A stretch of 64,000 nucleotides of DNA from Pontibacter actiniarum (GCF_003585765.1 NZ_CP021235.1:3844001-3908000); one strand, 5' to 3'. Counted from the first letter of the stretch, positions 1 through 8,696 are shown. A program made the numbers and translations. The notes: generated by a model from the letters alone, not told the origin.

Positions 1-801
1 ACCGCCACCGGCCGCCTCAGCTCCACCAACCCCAACCTGCAGAACATCCCGATCCGGACGGAGCGCGGGCGCGAGATACGCAAGGCCTTTGTTGCCCGCG
101 ACAGCAAGCACCAGATCATCTCTGCCGACTACTCGCAGATTGAGCTGCGCATTATGGCCGATTTCAGCGGCGACCCTACTATGAAAGAGGCCTTTAAAAA
201 CGGCCTCGACATCCACGCCTCTACCGCCAGCAAGGTGTTTAAGGTGCCGCTGGAGCAGGTGGATAGTGAGATGCGCCGCATGGCCAAAACGGTGAACTTC
301 GGGATCATCTACGGCATTTCGGCCTTTGGCCTGGCGGAGCGCCTGGGCATTCCGCGCCGCGAGGCCGCCGATATCATTGAGGCGTACTTCCAGGAGTTCC
401 CGGCGGTGAAGGAGTACATGGACAGCACGATTGAAAAGGCCCGTGAGCTGGAGTATGCCGAGACGGTGCTGGGCCGCCGCCGCTACCTCCGCGACATTAA
501 CTCGCGCAACCAAACCATTCGCGCCTTTGCCGAGCGGAACGCCATCAATGCCCCGATCCAGGGCACAGCCGCCGACATCATCAAAATTGCAATGATCAAC
601 ATACATGATTACCTGAGGCAGGAGAAACTGCAGACCCGCATGATGCTACAGGTGCATGACGAACTGCTGTTTGACGCCCCGAAAGAGGAAATAGAGATCG
701 TAACGCCGAAGATTGTGGAGCTGATGACAAATGCCCTGCCGCTCAGCGTGCCGATGGAGATCGGCCTCGGTGTGGGCGACAACTGGCTGGAGGCGCATTA
801 A
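1..801 (+). CDS. polA: DNA polymerase I, C-terminal part (5' end outside window)
   Basis: Family A DNA polymerase that fills gaps after primer removal and during excision repair in the cytoplasm. The frame is open from base 1, so only the last 266 residues are here. Motif A (DYSQIELR, fragment residues 43-50) and motif C (VHDELLF, 218-224) carry the metal-binding acidic residues. Motif B keeps the R92, K96, F100, Y104 spacing of the O helix, with Phe at the position that disfavours dideoxynucleotides. The C-terminal GVGDNWLEAH is typical of the family. Two hairpin terminators follow. The exonuclease domains cannot be judged from this window. Confidence 0.97.
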   Translation, partial: TATGRLSSTNPNLQNIPIRTERGREIRKAFVARDSKHQIISADYSQIELRIMADFSGDPTMKEAFKNGLDIHASTASKVFKVPLEQVDSEMRRMAKTVNFGIIYGISAFGLAERLGIPRREAADIIEAYFQEFPAVKEYMDSTIEKARELEYAETVLGRRRYLRDINSRNQTIRAFAERNAINAPIQGTAADIIKIAMINIHDYLRQEKLQTRMMLQVHDELLFDAPKEEIEIVTPKIVELMTNALPLSVPMEIGLGVGDNWLEAH

Positions 802-883
802 AGGTCAGTATTCGCAGGGTTGGCAGATGGGAAACAGGATATTAACTGCACTTGCGTTTGCACCGGCTGCTAAAGTATAAACC

Positions 884-924
884 AAGAGCGCCTTGAAGTC
901 TAAACCGCACTTTAAGGCGTTCTT
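884..924 (+). terminator. Terminator of polA
   Basis: A 15-base arm (884-898) pairs with 910-924 with two G-U type positions, loop of 11 bases, followed by TCTT. It lies 82 bases after the polA stop on the same strand. Confidence 0.6.
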
Positions 925-972
925 TCTTAGTCCTGCTCATCCTCAAACCACGTACATCCTGATTCAGGCAAC

Positions 973-1004
973 AAAAAAGGCACCTCTTGCGAGGTGCCTT
1001 TTTA
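973..1004. terminator. Bidirectional terminator between polA and the SGNH gene
   Basis: Perfect stem AAAAAGGCACCTC / GAGGTGCCTTTTT with a 4-base loop and A/T runs on both sides. It sits between two convergent genes and should end transcription from either side. Confidence 0.85.
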
Positions 1005-1023
1005 CTTTATTCAACCGTGCCCG

Positions 1024-2361
1024 TTAAGGGAATACGACTGTACGGTAGTTAGTAACGTCTACAGTCGGCACACTGGCTTTATAGTAAGAGTTTATCACAC
1101 GGATAAATTCATTTGCTATAATCGCGTAACCTCTAGGTGTAAGGTGAATACCATCTAAGGAGAATAGGTTGCCACTGATGAAAGCTGGCGAGTAGGTCAC
1201 CTCATCAATGTTAAACCCACCTTTGATGTTATTGAAAAACGCATTCACGTCAAACACTGCGATGTTGTTAGCATCTGCCACCTGTGCAATAACCTCGTTC
1301 AGCTGTCTCACATGCTCTTTGATCTCAGCAACCTCTGCCTGATCCAGCACTTCACTGTCTGTTAGCGGGTTAGCTGGGTGGAAGCCATGAGGAATAGCTA
1401 CAGGGCCTGCAGGTGTCTGTACCTGGTCAGGGCGACCAACTTTATCTTTTGTAGTAAGCAGCACCAGGTCATCCATAGTTAGCGGGCGTACATCCGTCGG
1501 TGCCGGGCCTACTTTAATGTAAATGACAGCATCATCAGGCACTGATTCACTTTGCCTGATAGAGTTAAGGTTTACGGTTGTAAAGAAAGGCACAGCGGTA
1601 ACATCCGGAATGTTAGCAACTACACCTTCTACTTCTCCACCTTTTGTAAGCGCTGCCAGCATCTGCGTATAAACAGCTCTGAAAGTTGCAACAGGGGTTT
1701 TATCGCTGAAAGGGTTTGTCGGGTCAGCAACAGCACCATTCGTAGCATAGGTCAGCACATCGTTGTTGCCAAGCCACATCGTAAAGAAGGTAGGCTGGGT
1801 TTCTGCCACTTTTTGGAGGTAGCTCTTCTGTCCTACTTCCGCATCAGTTAACAGGCGCTCAAAGTATGGGTTTACGCCACCATAAACTGGTGTTGCTGCG
1901 GAAAGAACAGATATACCCGGTACAGCAAGGTTGTTAACAGGGTCGGTAAACTTCGTAAGCCTTGGTCCGCCCGGTAGTGGCTGCACATCTCTTCTTACTG
2001 CCAGCTCAGTCGTGACAGGCTCTAGAACAGGAGAGGTTGGCGTAGGCAAACCTGCTAATCTTAAATAACCGGAACCGTTTCTTTCTGCTTCCGAGAAAAG
2101 TGGCTGCACAAACTCGCCACCACCTACTTCCTCAAACTGGTCTGCAAGTATAGCCGGGTAAGAATTAAGCTGGGCCTCACGGTACAAGCCTCCATCCTGG
2201 TAGCCAGCTGTAAGCGAGTTTCCTACAGCTACATAGTTACTAAAGTCCAGTTCTGCGCCTGCCGACGGGTTAACATCATAGTCAACCTCAGGCTCGCAGC
2301 TTGTAAACAGCACGCCGGCGAAAAGGGCCAGCACACTAGCTTTATAGATATACTTTTTCAT
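1024..2361 (-). CDS. SGNH/GDSL hydrolase-like lipoprotein
   Basis: Predicted surface or periplasmic lipoprotein of the SGNH (GDSL) esterase/lipase superfamily, 445 residues. A lipobox-type signal ends in LFTSC (Cys22). Block I GNSLTAG holds the likely nucleophile Ser49; WLGNND is block III-like, and DGIHLTPRGY near the C-terminus holds the likely catalytic Asp/His pair. It lies 19 bases after the FadL-type porin gene on the same strand, so the two are probably co-transcribed. A reasonable reading is that the lipoprotein releases acyl groups that the porin takes in; the substrate is not shown by sequence. Confidence 0.85.
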   Translation of the reverse strand: MKKYIYKASVLALFAGVLFTSCEPEVDYDVNPSAGAELDFSNYVAVGNSLTAGYQDGGLYREAQLNSYPAILADQFEEVGGGEFVQPLFSEAERNGSGYLRLAGLPTPTSPVLEPVTTELAVRRDVQPLPGGPRLTKFTDPVNNLAVPGISVLSAATPVYGGVNPYFERLLTDAEVGQKSYLQKVAETQPTFFTMWLGNNDVLTYATNGAVADPTNPFSDKTPVATFRAVYTQMLAALTKGGEVEGVVANIPDVTAVPFFTTVNLNSIRQSESVPDDAVIYIKVGPAPTDVRPLTMDDLVLLTTKDKVGRPDQVQTPAGPVAIPHGFHPANPLTDSEVLDQAEVAEIKEHVRQLNEVIAQVADANNIAVFDVNAFFNNIKGGFNIDEVTYSPAFISGNLFSLDGIHLTPRGYAIIANEFIRVINSYYKASVPTVDVTNYRTVVFP

Positions 2362-2380
2362 ATTAATTCAGGGAAGAAAG

Positions 2381-3616
2381 TTAAAAGTTGTAGTTCAGAC
2401 CGATACCTGGTATGTAAGCAACAGATTTGAAAGTACCGGCCACACCGCCAGAGAACTCACCTGTATCCGTGCGCTCTTCCTTGTTGATGTACAGGAAGGA
2501 AGCATCCACGCTGAACTTGTCAGAGAAGCCGTAGCTAATACCCGCAGACAGGCCACGAGAATCTGAGTCCGGAGTCTCCGGCGTCAGGTACCCGTTCTGC
2601 ACTGGCGTGTTGTCGTAGTAAGCACCCGCACGCACCATCAGGTTGTCAGTGGCTTTGTACTCGGCACCGAGGCGGTAGATGTAGGCATCGTCGTAGTTAC
2701 GCTGGTTTTCAGAGAAAGGCCTGCCGGCAACCGGTTGGTCATAGTCGAAGCGAAGCTTATCGTAGGCGCTCCACCCCACGTGGCTCACGTCTGCGGCAAT
2801 GGTCCAGCGCTCGGTTGGATGGTACCCTATACCTACCGACAACGTGGCCGGCAACGGCAGCTCCGCAGAGAAGGTCTTGCCCGGGAACAGCGCAGTGGCA
2901 GAGTTTGGCAGGTTGGAGTAAGTAATGTCGCCGTCCTCCACTTTCAGGTCAATTCTGGAGCGGTAGTCGATACCCAGTGAGAATTTCTCTGAAGGCTGGA
3001 AGTAGATACCCACGTTGTAGCCAAAGCCAGTGTCTGCCGAACCGTCCAGCTCAATGCCGGGCTCATTTCCGTCCGGGCCCTGAAGCGGCAGCTGGCGCTG
3101 CAGGTTTACACTACCCGTCGCCACGATCAGACCGGCACCGATACCAATTTTATCCGTCAGCTGGTAGCTAAGCGTAGGCTGGAAATAGAAGGCTGCCAAT
3201 GAAAGCTCCGAAAGACCAAAACGACCATTCCACTCATCACCCCACCTCACTGTGCTGCCATACGGCGTGTACGCTCCCAAACCTGCTTTTAACTTATCGT
3301 TAATGCTAAAGGCAGCATACACCTGGAAAGGAGTTTTCACAGGGTTGTCCGCTTCGGCCGTAGCGCTTGTAAAGTTAGTAGAGCGGTAGGAGATGTATGA
3401 GACCAACGCACTGGCACCCACCGTTACGCCGTTCTCCTGCAGGTAGCTCATGGCACCCGGGTTAAAGAAGATGCTTGACGTACCGGTTTGGATACCGGTA
3501 CCTGTGTGGCCCATACCTATCTGCCGCTGGCTAGCCAGGTTTACCTGGTAACCTCCGGCCATAGCCGAGGCCGAAAGAAGGGTGCCACCTAGTAAGGCTA
3601 AAATTTTGCTTTTCAT
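2381..3616 (-). CDS. OmpP1/FadL-family outer membrane transporter
   Basis: Outer membrane beta-barrel of the FadL/TodX family, which takes up long-chain fatty acids and other hydrophobic compounds, 411 residues. After a signal peptide ending near SAMA, the mature N-terminus GGYQVNLASQRQIGMG is the plug-like hatch segment of the family, followed by the NPGAM motif around residue 53. The rest alternates short strands, and the C-terminal residue is Phe, as in most outer membrane barrels. It is the first gene of a two-gene unit with the SGNH lipoprotein. A good Bacteroidota-type promoter lies about 40-70 bases upstream of its start. Confidence 0.9.
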   Translation of the reverse strand: MKSKILALLGGTLLSASAMAGGYQVNLASQRQIGMGHTGTGIQTGTSSIFFNPGAMSYLQENGVTVGASALVSYISYRSTNFTSATAEADNPVKTPFQVYAAFSINDKLKAGLGAYTPYGSTVRWGDEWNGRFGLSELSLAAFYFQPTLSYQLTDKIGIGAGLIVATGSVNLQRQLPLQGPDGNEPGIELDGSADTGFGYNVGIYFQPSEKFSLGIDYRSRIDLKVEDGDITYSNLPNSATALFPGKTFSAELPLPATLSVGIGYHPTERWTIAADVSHVGWSAYDKLRFDYDQPVAGRPFSENQRNYDDAYIYRLGAEYKATDNLMVRAGAYYDNTPVQNGYLTPETPDSDSRGLSAGISYGFSDKFSVDASFLYINKEERTDTGEFSGGVAGTFKSVAYIPGIGLNYNF

Positions 3617-3657
3617 AAGAACAACTTTTATAAAAGTAGGGTGATAAATAGTCTAAA

Positions 3658-3687
3658 CAAATATATACTTATTACAGCGGCTCGCAA
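3658..3687 (-). promoter_or_regulatory. Bacteroidota-type promoter of the FadL-SGNH operon
   Basis: Read on the minus strand: TATATTTG at 3665-3658 matches the -7 consensus TAnnTTTG exactly, with TTG at 3687-3685, 19 bases upstream, as the -33 element. The implied start site near 3651 gives a leader of about 35 bases. Confidence 0.55.
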
Positions 3688-3985
3688 TATTTTTTCAAAT
3701 ATTTTTAGAAATGAGTCGAAAAATTAAAACAAGAAACCCGCAGCCGCAGGCAACACACGTACGAAAAGCCCTCGTGCGCTCCCCAGGCTCCACCCGCTGC
3801 CACTGACTGCTGCCCGAGGCACCCCGCCCCCCGCGGCGCCGGCGCTGTAACCTGCTACTGCTCAACCTACATTCCGGGGCCTGAAGCGGACTATAGCTGC
3901 AAAGTATAACTTTATCCTCCCAGAACCTCCATCTTATTACATCACCTTTCGTTAGAATAACCTCGGAAACTGAAGAAGAAACACC
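3688..3985. other. Divergent intergenic region
   Basis: Between the divergent FadL and flavoprotein genes. The left part is A/T-rich; 3770-3870 is strongly C/G-rich. It holds one AAGTATA word at 3902-3908. I see no gene or clear promoter for the rightward gene. Confidence 0.5.
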
Positions 3986-4882
3986 ATGTACGATGTGATC
4001 ATTATAGGAGGCGGCCCGGCTGGCTTAAACGCAGCCATGCTCTTAGGGCGCTCCCGCCGCAAGGTAATTGTGATGGATAGCGGGAAACCCCGCAACCGCT
4101 GGGCAGAGAGGATGAACGGCTTCCTGACGAGCGATGGGATGAACCCGCGCGAGTTTATACAGAAAGGCCGCGCAGAACTGGACAAGTATGGCGTTGAGCT
4201 GGTGGATGTGGTGGTGAAGTCAGCCACCTACACCAAAGGCGAGTTTGTAGTGAACGACAGCAACGGCAAAGTATACCGCTCCCGCAAACTACTGCTGGCA
4301 ACCGGCCTCAAAGACACTCTGCCGGAGCTGGAGGGCGTGGAGGAAATGTACGGCAAAAGCGTGCACCACTGCCCTTACTGCGATGGCTGGGAGAGCCGCG
4401 ACAAAGCCATTGCCGTGTACGGTGGCCCCGTGCACCACGGCGTAGGCCAGGCGCTTGCCATGAAAAACTGGAGTGCCGATGTAACCCTTTACACCGATGC
4501 CATAGACGGCCTCCGCCGCGAAGACATCGAACTGCTGGAGCGCAACGAGGTAAAAATTGAGCAGGAGAAAATCGCGCGCCTCGAAGGGGAGAACGGCATG
4601 CTCCGGCACATTGTGCTGGCCAACGGGGAGAAGCGCCCGCAACAGGCCCTATTCTTTTCGCTGGGCACCGAGCAGCAGTCGGATCTGGGCGAGCAGTTGG
4701 GCTGCGAGTTCACTAGCGACGGCGTTATCCGGACCAAGAAGCTGCAGCACTCCAACATCCCGGGCCTCTTCGTAGCCGGCGACGCTGCCCGCGATATGCA
4801 AATGGTGGTGGTAGCGGCAGCCGAGGGCGCCAAGGCCGGTGTAGCCATCAATATGGAGCTGCAGCAGGAGGATAGGAAGTAA
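3986..4882 (+). CDS. Thioredoxin-reductase-like NAD(P)/FAD oxidoreductase
   Basis: Cytoplasmic flavoprotein of the class II pyridine nucleotide-disulphide oxidoreductase family, 298 residues. The N-terminal IIGGGPAGL (residues 6-14) binds FAD. The redox pair is C129-P-Y-C132 followed by DGWE, unlike the usual thioredoxin reductase sequence CATCDG, and typical of the stand-alone reductases that partner small thiol proteins. The C-terminal GLFVAGDAAR is the second FAD motif. The second nucleotide-binding loop reads AVYGGPVHHG, which departs from the GxGxxA NADPH motif, so NADPH use is uncertain. It is a single gene; a hairpin follows. Confidence 0.88.
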   Translation: MYDVIIIGGGPAGLNAAMLLGRSRRKVIVMDSGKPRNRWAERMNGFLTSDGMNPREFIQKGRAELDKYGVELVDVVVKSATYTKGEFVVNDSNGKVYRSRKLLLATGLKDTLPELEGVEEMYGKSVHHCPYCDGWESRDKAIAVYGGPVHHGVGQALAMKNWSADVTLYTDAIDGLRREDIELLERNEVKIEQEKIARLEGENGMLRHIVLANGEKRPQQALFFSLGTEQQSDLGEQLGCEFTSDGVIRTKKLQHSNIPGLFVAGDAARDMQMVVVAAAEGAKAGVAINMELQQEDRK

Positions 4883-4900
4883 GGCTGTGCCCAACGACCC

Positions 4901-4930
4901 GGGGCTGTATTTGCTTGAAGATACAGCCCC
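4901..4930. terminator. Hairpin after the flavoprotein gene
   Basis: Perfect 10-base stem GGGGCTGTAT / ATACAGCCCC with a 10-base loop, 19 bases after the stop. No T-run follows, so it may be a weak terminator or an RNA-stabilising hairpin. Confidence 0.45.
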
Positions 4931-5011
4931 CGCTCCGTTGGCCATACCTCTTGCTCAACATTCTTAGGTATCTTGGCAATTTTCTCCGGCTACAGCTTCC
5001 CGCTGCTCCCA

Positions 5012-5120
5012 CTCTGGCGCAAGCATTCGCTTATGTCCTCTGCTGGCGCGAGTTTGCAACTCGTGCCTTAAAACGGTGTTGCGTTTGTAACTCAACTAGT
5101 TTGCAAAGCCATACCTGCTA
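5012..5120. repeat. REP-like hairpin cluster, copy 1 (degenerate)
   Basis: Holds two hairpins of the GGCGC-stem-TGCC type: 5016-5035 (AAGC/GCTT) and 5045-5067 (CGAGTT tgc AACTCG), followed by a degenerate copy of the GAGTTTGTAACTC hairpin near 5081-5094 and a remnant of the AAGCCAT element. Fuller versions are at 17.02 and 22.95 kb. The rest of the 4883-5293 spacer shows no gene. Confidence 0.7.
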
Positions 5121-5293
5121 TAGCCTTGGCTGCACTGCTACAGTGGATCTTCCTTCCCATCTTTAACTACAGCTCTTACACTTAAGAATTGTGATTCTCC
5201 TTCTGGAGGCAGGAACACCGGAGAAAAGCCAGGGAGGGGTAGCTGGACCGGGGAAGGCAGTGTTATTCAACTTTCAAGAGTTACCTGCAAGCC

Positions 5294-6106
5294 CTACCGT
5301 ACTTCCTCCACAGGGATTGGCTGGAACAGGTGCTCTTTCAGGCAATAGCGGTAGCCGTGCACGAGCAGGTGCATTTTCAGGTTTTCAACGGCAATGGGGT
5401 CGTTGTCTGCTACCTGGTGTATGTTGGAAAACTTGATGTTACTGGCATCAATCACCGTCACGACGCCCGGGCCAAACACCTCCACCTGATCTCCCTCTTT
5501 GATGATGATGCCTGTCTCTTCGCTCAGCCCGATACCGATGTACCTGGGGTCGTGGGCTACGGCATGTGCCAGCCGGCCAAACCGGCCTCTTTCGGCAAAG
5601 TGCGTATCAATAAAGATGTTGTTGATAAAAGAGCAGCCGACTGTCGTTTTCATTTCGCCCTTGATGAGGGAGTAATGCCCGTAGCCGTTGTAGATCATCC
5701 TGTCAGACATAATAGCCGCACCGGCACTGGTACCGGAAATGATGATGTCCTCGGTGCGATAGCGGCGGTGCATGATGCGCAGCAGCTCAGTGCCGTTCAG
5801 GAACTTCGCCAGCCGCACCTGGTCGCCGCCGGTAAAGAAGATGACATCGGCCTTGCTGATGCGCTCCAGGTACTCTGGCTTATCGGCCTCGTTATCCTCA
5901 TCTATGTGCATAAAGTATACGCTGTGGCAACCCAGTTCCTCAAACGCTTCCTTGTAGGCGTTGCCAGACTCTTCGGGGGCGCTTGCTGCAGTGGCTATAA
6001 CTTCAATATGCGAGGTCAGGGCGCAGATTTCGGAGCGGATCAGCTTGATCAGCCCATCATCATCGCCTCCGCCCAGTGCTATCAATTTTCCTTTCACGGG
6101 TTCCAT
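5294..6106 (-). CDS. Cyanophycinase-like S51 peptidase
   Basis: Serine peptidase of family S51 (cyanophycinase / dipeptidase E group), 270 residues. GTSAGA at 125-130 holds the nucleophile Ser127. FFTGGDQ (90-96) and the N-terminal LIALGGGDD are conserved fold signatures. True cyanophycinases cut beta-Asp-Arg dipeptides from the storage polymer cyanophycin. No cyanophycin synthetase is seen in the window, so the substrate could instead be other beta-aspartyl peptides. There is no signal peptide, so it is cytoplasmic. Single gene on the minus strand. Confidence 0.85.
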   Translation of the reverse strand: MEPVKGKLIALGGGDDDGLIKLIRSEICALTSHIEVIATAASAPEESGNAYKEAFEELGCHSVYFMHIDEDNEADKPEYLERISKADVIFFTGGDQVRLAKFLNGTELLRIMHRRYRTEDIIISGTSAGAAIMSDRMIYNGYGHYSLIKGEMKTTVGCSFINNIFIDTHFAERGRFGRLAHAVAHDPRYIGIGLSEETGIIIKEGDQVEVFGPGVVTVIDASNIKFSNIHQVADNDPIAVENLKMHLLVHGYRYCLKEHLFQPIPVEEVR

Positions 6107-6216
6107 AGGTACTTTTACACTTAGAATGCTAGGTTATACTGTACAAAACAGTCAGAAGTTGAGATGTGCTTCTGTATTTAGCCGCGTGTGTTCAGGCACC
6201 GCCCCGTTTGCAAGAT

Positions 6217-7092
6217 TTACGGCAACAGCAAATGCTTCTCCTGCAGCTCCTCCCGCTCAGGCACCGTGCCATCGGGTAGCTGCCACAGCCGCTGCTTCTC
6301 AAAGGGCAGCCGGAGCAGGCGCACAGGGTGCTGCTCTGCAGGGTCGCGGTAGGAGGGCACCCCAATGGTAATGGCGTGCTGGGGCACGTTAAGGCGCAGG
6401 GTCTGGTGCAGACGGTCCCAGCCGGAAAAGATAACGGAAAAGTTACTGTTGGTTTCTCGGGCTACAATAGAGTGATGAATACCGTGCATGCGCGGGGTTA
6501 CCATCAGCTTGCACAGCTGCTTTTCTACCTTGTAGGGCAGGCGCAGGTTGCTGTGGTGAAAAGCGGTGCAACCCTCAAAGATCACCTCGTAAAACAGCAC
6601 TAGCGGAGCCGGCACACCCAACAGCGCCACGGCACCGCTCCGGTACGGCACCGAGGCGATGTTCTCCCCGATATGGAAGCGCCAGGCAGAGGAGAGGTCC
6701 AGGTCCAGGTCGATGTGGTGCACGTTATGGAAGCGCCAGAGCAGGTCTGATTTGTGCAGCAGCACGTGCCACAGGTAGTTAGTATAGTCCAGCAGCAGAA
6801 AGCCCAAAGTATACCTGCCCCACCCGGGCAGCCACGCCAGCAGGCCAAAGTTGCGGCGGTTAGCCCACTTGGCAGCCGCATACATTCCGGGCACGAGCAA
6901 AAGGCGCAGCGCCGGCAGCGCCGCAGCCGCCACGCTGCCGTTCTCGACCAGGCGCTCGCTCTTCGGCCGCGTACGCCGCCGTAGTTGCCGCTTTGCTTCC
7001 AGCACAAACAAAGCCGCCGCGGCCACACCCAGCAGCGGCATGCCCACCTTATCAAACTTCGGGAACATTATCTTCATCCTGTTAGCTACCAC
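6217..7092 (-). CDS. Sterol desaturase / fatty acid hydroxylase family protein
   Basis: Integral membrane di-iron oxygenase of the fatty acid hydroxylase superfamily, 291 residues. The histidine boxes are present: HVLLH (109-113), HNVHH (122-126), FHH (178-180) and HGIHH (203-207), separated by hydrophobic segments. Such enzymes hydroxylate or desaturate lipids, carotenoids or sterols; the substrate cannot be told. Two in-frame ATG codons (residues 1 and 6) could start translation; the longer is given. No operon partner: the next minus-strand gene starts 110 bases downstream. Confidence 0.85.
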   Translation of the reverse strand: MVANRMKIMFPKFDKVGMPLLGVAAAALFVLEAKRQLRRRTRPKSERLVENGSVAAAALPALRLLLVPGMYAAAKWANRRNFGLLAWLPGWGRYTLGFLLLDYTNYLWHVLLHKSDLLWRFHNVHHIDLDLDLSSAWRFHIGENIASVPYRSGAVALLGVPAPLVLFYEVIFEGCTAFHHSNLRLPYKVEKQLCKLMVTPRMHGIHHSIVARETNSNFSVIFSGWDRLHQTLRLNVPQHAITIGVPSYRDPAEQHPVRLLRLPFEKQRLWQLPDGTVPEREELQEKHLLLP

Positions 7093-7414
7093 CGCAGCTG
7101 CTGTTTAGTTGCGCGTGTTGCAGCTTGGTTACCCGTATTTCGCTGGATTAGCAGCTGCTGCAGCAGTGCCCTGCACACCTGTCCGGTGCCGAACAGTAAA
7201 GTGTTCGCTACCGAACAGATGACACGGGCTAAAAAAGCAATCACCACACATATTACACTGTTTATCAACACCTTACACACAATGGCACGCAAAGTGTAAT
7301 AGGTAAATCAGAAATAAAAATAATTATAGCAGACCCAAGCAACCATTAGCCCAGAGCTGCTATCTATTAAGACAGAAACAGTTAGAGAACTTTAGACCAA
7401 TAACATATAAAGCC
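7093..7414. other. Divergent intergenic region
   Basis: Between the divergent hydroxylase and small-protein genes. It contains CAG/CTG-rich stretches near 7140-7180 and an A/T-rich part at 7300-7410 that probably carries the promoter of the small-protein cluster. I find no convincing TAnnTTTG element or gene. Confidence 0.4.
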
Positions 7415-7579
7415 ATGAAAATTGTAATCCTTATCCTAGCCATGATGTCCGGAATGGGGGCCTCTATTAAGAAGTCTGCCGATGACATGAAGAAAATCAA
7501 AGCGCACCACGAGCTCAACGAGTACAAAAGCTACCCAAACCTTTTGCCAGAGGTAGAGATTGTTGCGCCAAGCAAATAA
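7415..7579 (+). CDS. Small secreted or membrane protein, tandem paralogue 1 (54 aa)
   Basis: A 54-residue open frame starting MKIVILILAMMSGMGASIKK. Residues 3-17 form a hydrophobic segment like a signal peptide, then a charged stretch ends in PNLLPEVEIVAPS. The next gene has the same length and the same frame pattern: MKIVILI, GASIKKSA, DMK, PNLLPEVEI and APS are shared. Protein-level similarity with changed third bases argues that both are real genes that arose by duplication. I do not recognise the family. No double-glycine leader site, modification enzyme or export gene is next to it. Confidence 0.7.
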   Translation: MKIVILILAMMSGMGASIKKSADDMKKIKAHHELNEYKSYPNLLPEVEIVAPSK

Positions 7580-7637
7580 GCTCTACCAGAACCACCCAGA
7601 TCCACTACTTATCCACTACCATCTAAAAAATAAAATC

Positions 7638-7802
7638 ATGAAAATCGTAATCCTAATCTTCGTTTTCCTCCTCGGCGTTGGCGCCTCTATCAAGAAGTCT
7701 GCAAAAGACATGAAGCAACTTAGCGCCCGCCAGGAGCTGAGCATGTATAAACACCAGCCCAACCTGCTGCCTGAGGTGGAGATCACCGCACCGAGTGTGT
7801 AA
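7638..7802 (+). CDS. Small secreted or membrane protein, tandem paralogue 2 (54 aa)
   Basis: Paralogue of the gene 58 bases upstream, also 54 residues. The frame could extend upstream to an ATG at 7560, but similarity to the neighbour begins exactly at the ATG at 7638, which is therefore the start. It has a hydrophobic N-terminus (IVILIFVFLLGVGA) and the shared C-terminal PNLLPEVEITAPSV. The most variable part is the middle (residues 23-40), while both ends are conserved. Function unknown. Confidence 0.7.
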   Translation: MKIVILIFVFLLGVGASIKKSAKDMKQLSARQELSMYKHQPNLLPEVEITAPSV

Positions 7803-7821
7803 CCTTAGCCAAAGCAGAACG

Positions 7822-7992
7822 ATGAAAGTTGTTACCCTACTCCTCGCTACGCTGCTGGCCTTTGGGAGCTTTGCCTGCGAAAGCGCCTCAGGCTCCCGCG
7901 CCAGAATAGCTGCCCGCCAGCAACTACTTGCCACAACCCAGATGCCTGCTGTAACACAACATCCTCAGCCTGTACACACTCCTATAGGCTGA
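7822..7992 (+). CDS. Small secreted protein, possible lipoprotein (56 aa)
   Basis: A 56-residue frame starting MKVVTLLLATLLAFGSFACE, 19 bases after the second small paralogue and probably in the same transcript. The hydrophobic stretch ends in SFAC, a loose lipobox with Cys19, so it may be a short lipoprotein or have an ordinary cleaved signal. The mature part has a basic middle (RARIAARQQ) and a Pro/His/Thr-rich tail. No clear similarity to the two paralogues beyond the signal sequence. I do not recognise it. Confidence 0.55.
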   Translation: MKVVTLLLATLLAFGSFACESASGSRARIAARQQLLATTQMPAVTQHPQPVHTPIG

Positions 7993-8189
7993 GGCCCTAA
8001 CAAAACCTGCAGCGCCGCTGCACCTTGCCACCAGCCGATGTTACAAGCTACAGTTGCTTTTCCCCAAACAGACGTTGTCTAAGGCCTTTTACGAGTCTCG
8101 CATACCTTGAGCCAATGTTACAGGACATGCTCTAAATACCTTTCTCCCTATATATTAACTTCTTATTTTTATGGTTCATGTAGAGCCTG

Positions 8190-8621
8190 ATGAGAAGGGG
8201 AGGAGTGTATAAGCCTGAAACAAGCATAGCGTTGGCGAATATAAAAAGACCCAAAGATGCGCGTGGCCTTGCCGCAGCCCTGCTACAACATATTGCGGCC
8301 TTGGTGGGAGCCAGTGGGGCGACCGCTGCATTGGTGCGCCCGCGCGTAGGCCTTGGTTCTTTGCCTCCGGCCACTGCGGAGCAAGACGGGCCTCTTCACA
8401 AACTCACCGCGCTAAGCCTGCGGCACTGCGCCAGGGCTCCGGAGGAGTTCCATGACCTGGCGGCCGTAGTCGGTACCGCCGACCCGGAGCAGCTGGCTTA
8501 CCTGGCGGAAAGCTTGAGGGGCGGCAGGTTTGTGGAGCTGTACGTTAAAAGGGGCAAACCCTTCATCAAGATAAGCAGGCGGGGATGGCTGTACCTGAAA
8601 AGTTTGGAGAAAGTGCATTGA
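8190..8621 (+). CDS. Hypothetical protein
   Basis: A 143-residue frame with no family I recognise. The N-terminal half is Ala-rich (GLAAALLQHIAALVGA) and could be helical. The C-terminal third, RFVELYVKRGKPFIKISRRG then WLYLKSLEKVH, looks like genuine basic protein sequence. No signal peptide. The region is G/C-rich and other frames are open over parts of it, so the start and even the reality of the N-terminal half are uncertain. The next gene is convergent 75 bases away. Confidence 0.45.
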   Translation: MRRGGVYKPETSIALANIKRPKDARGLAAALLQHIAALVGASGATAALVRPRVGLGSLPPATAEQDGPLHKLTALSLRHCARAPEEFHDLAAVVGTADPEQLAYLAESLRGGRFVELYVKRGKPFIKISRRGWLYLKSLEKVH

Positions 8622-8696
8622 GCGTTACTGCCGCAAAGGCATGGCCTTGCGGTTAAGCCATGTGCCACGGTTAGAAGCCGTTCGCTTTTCCGGAGG

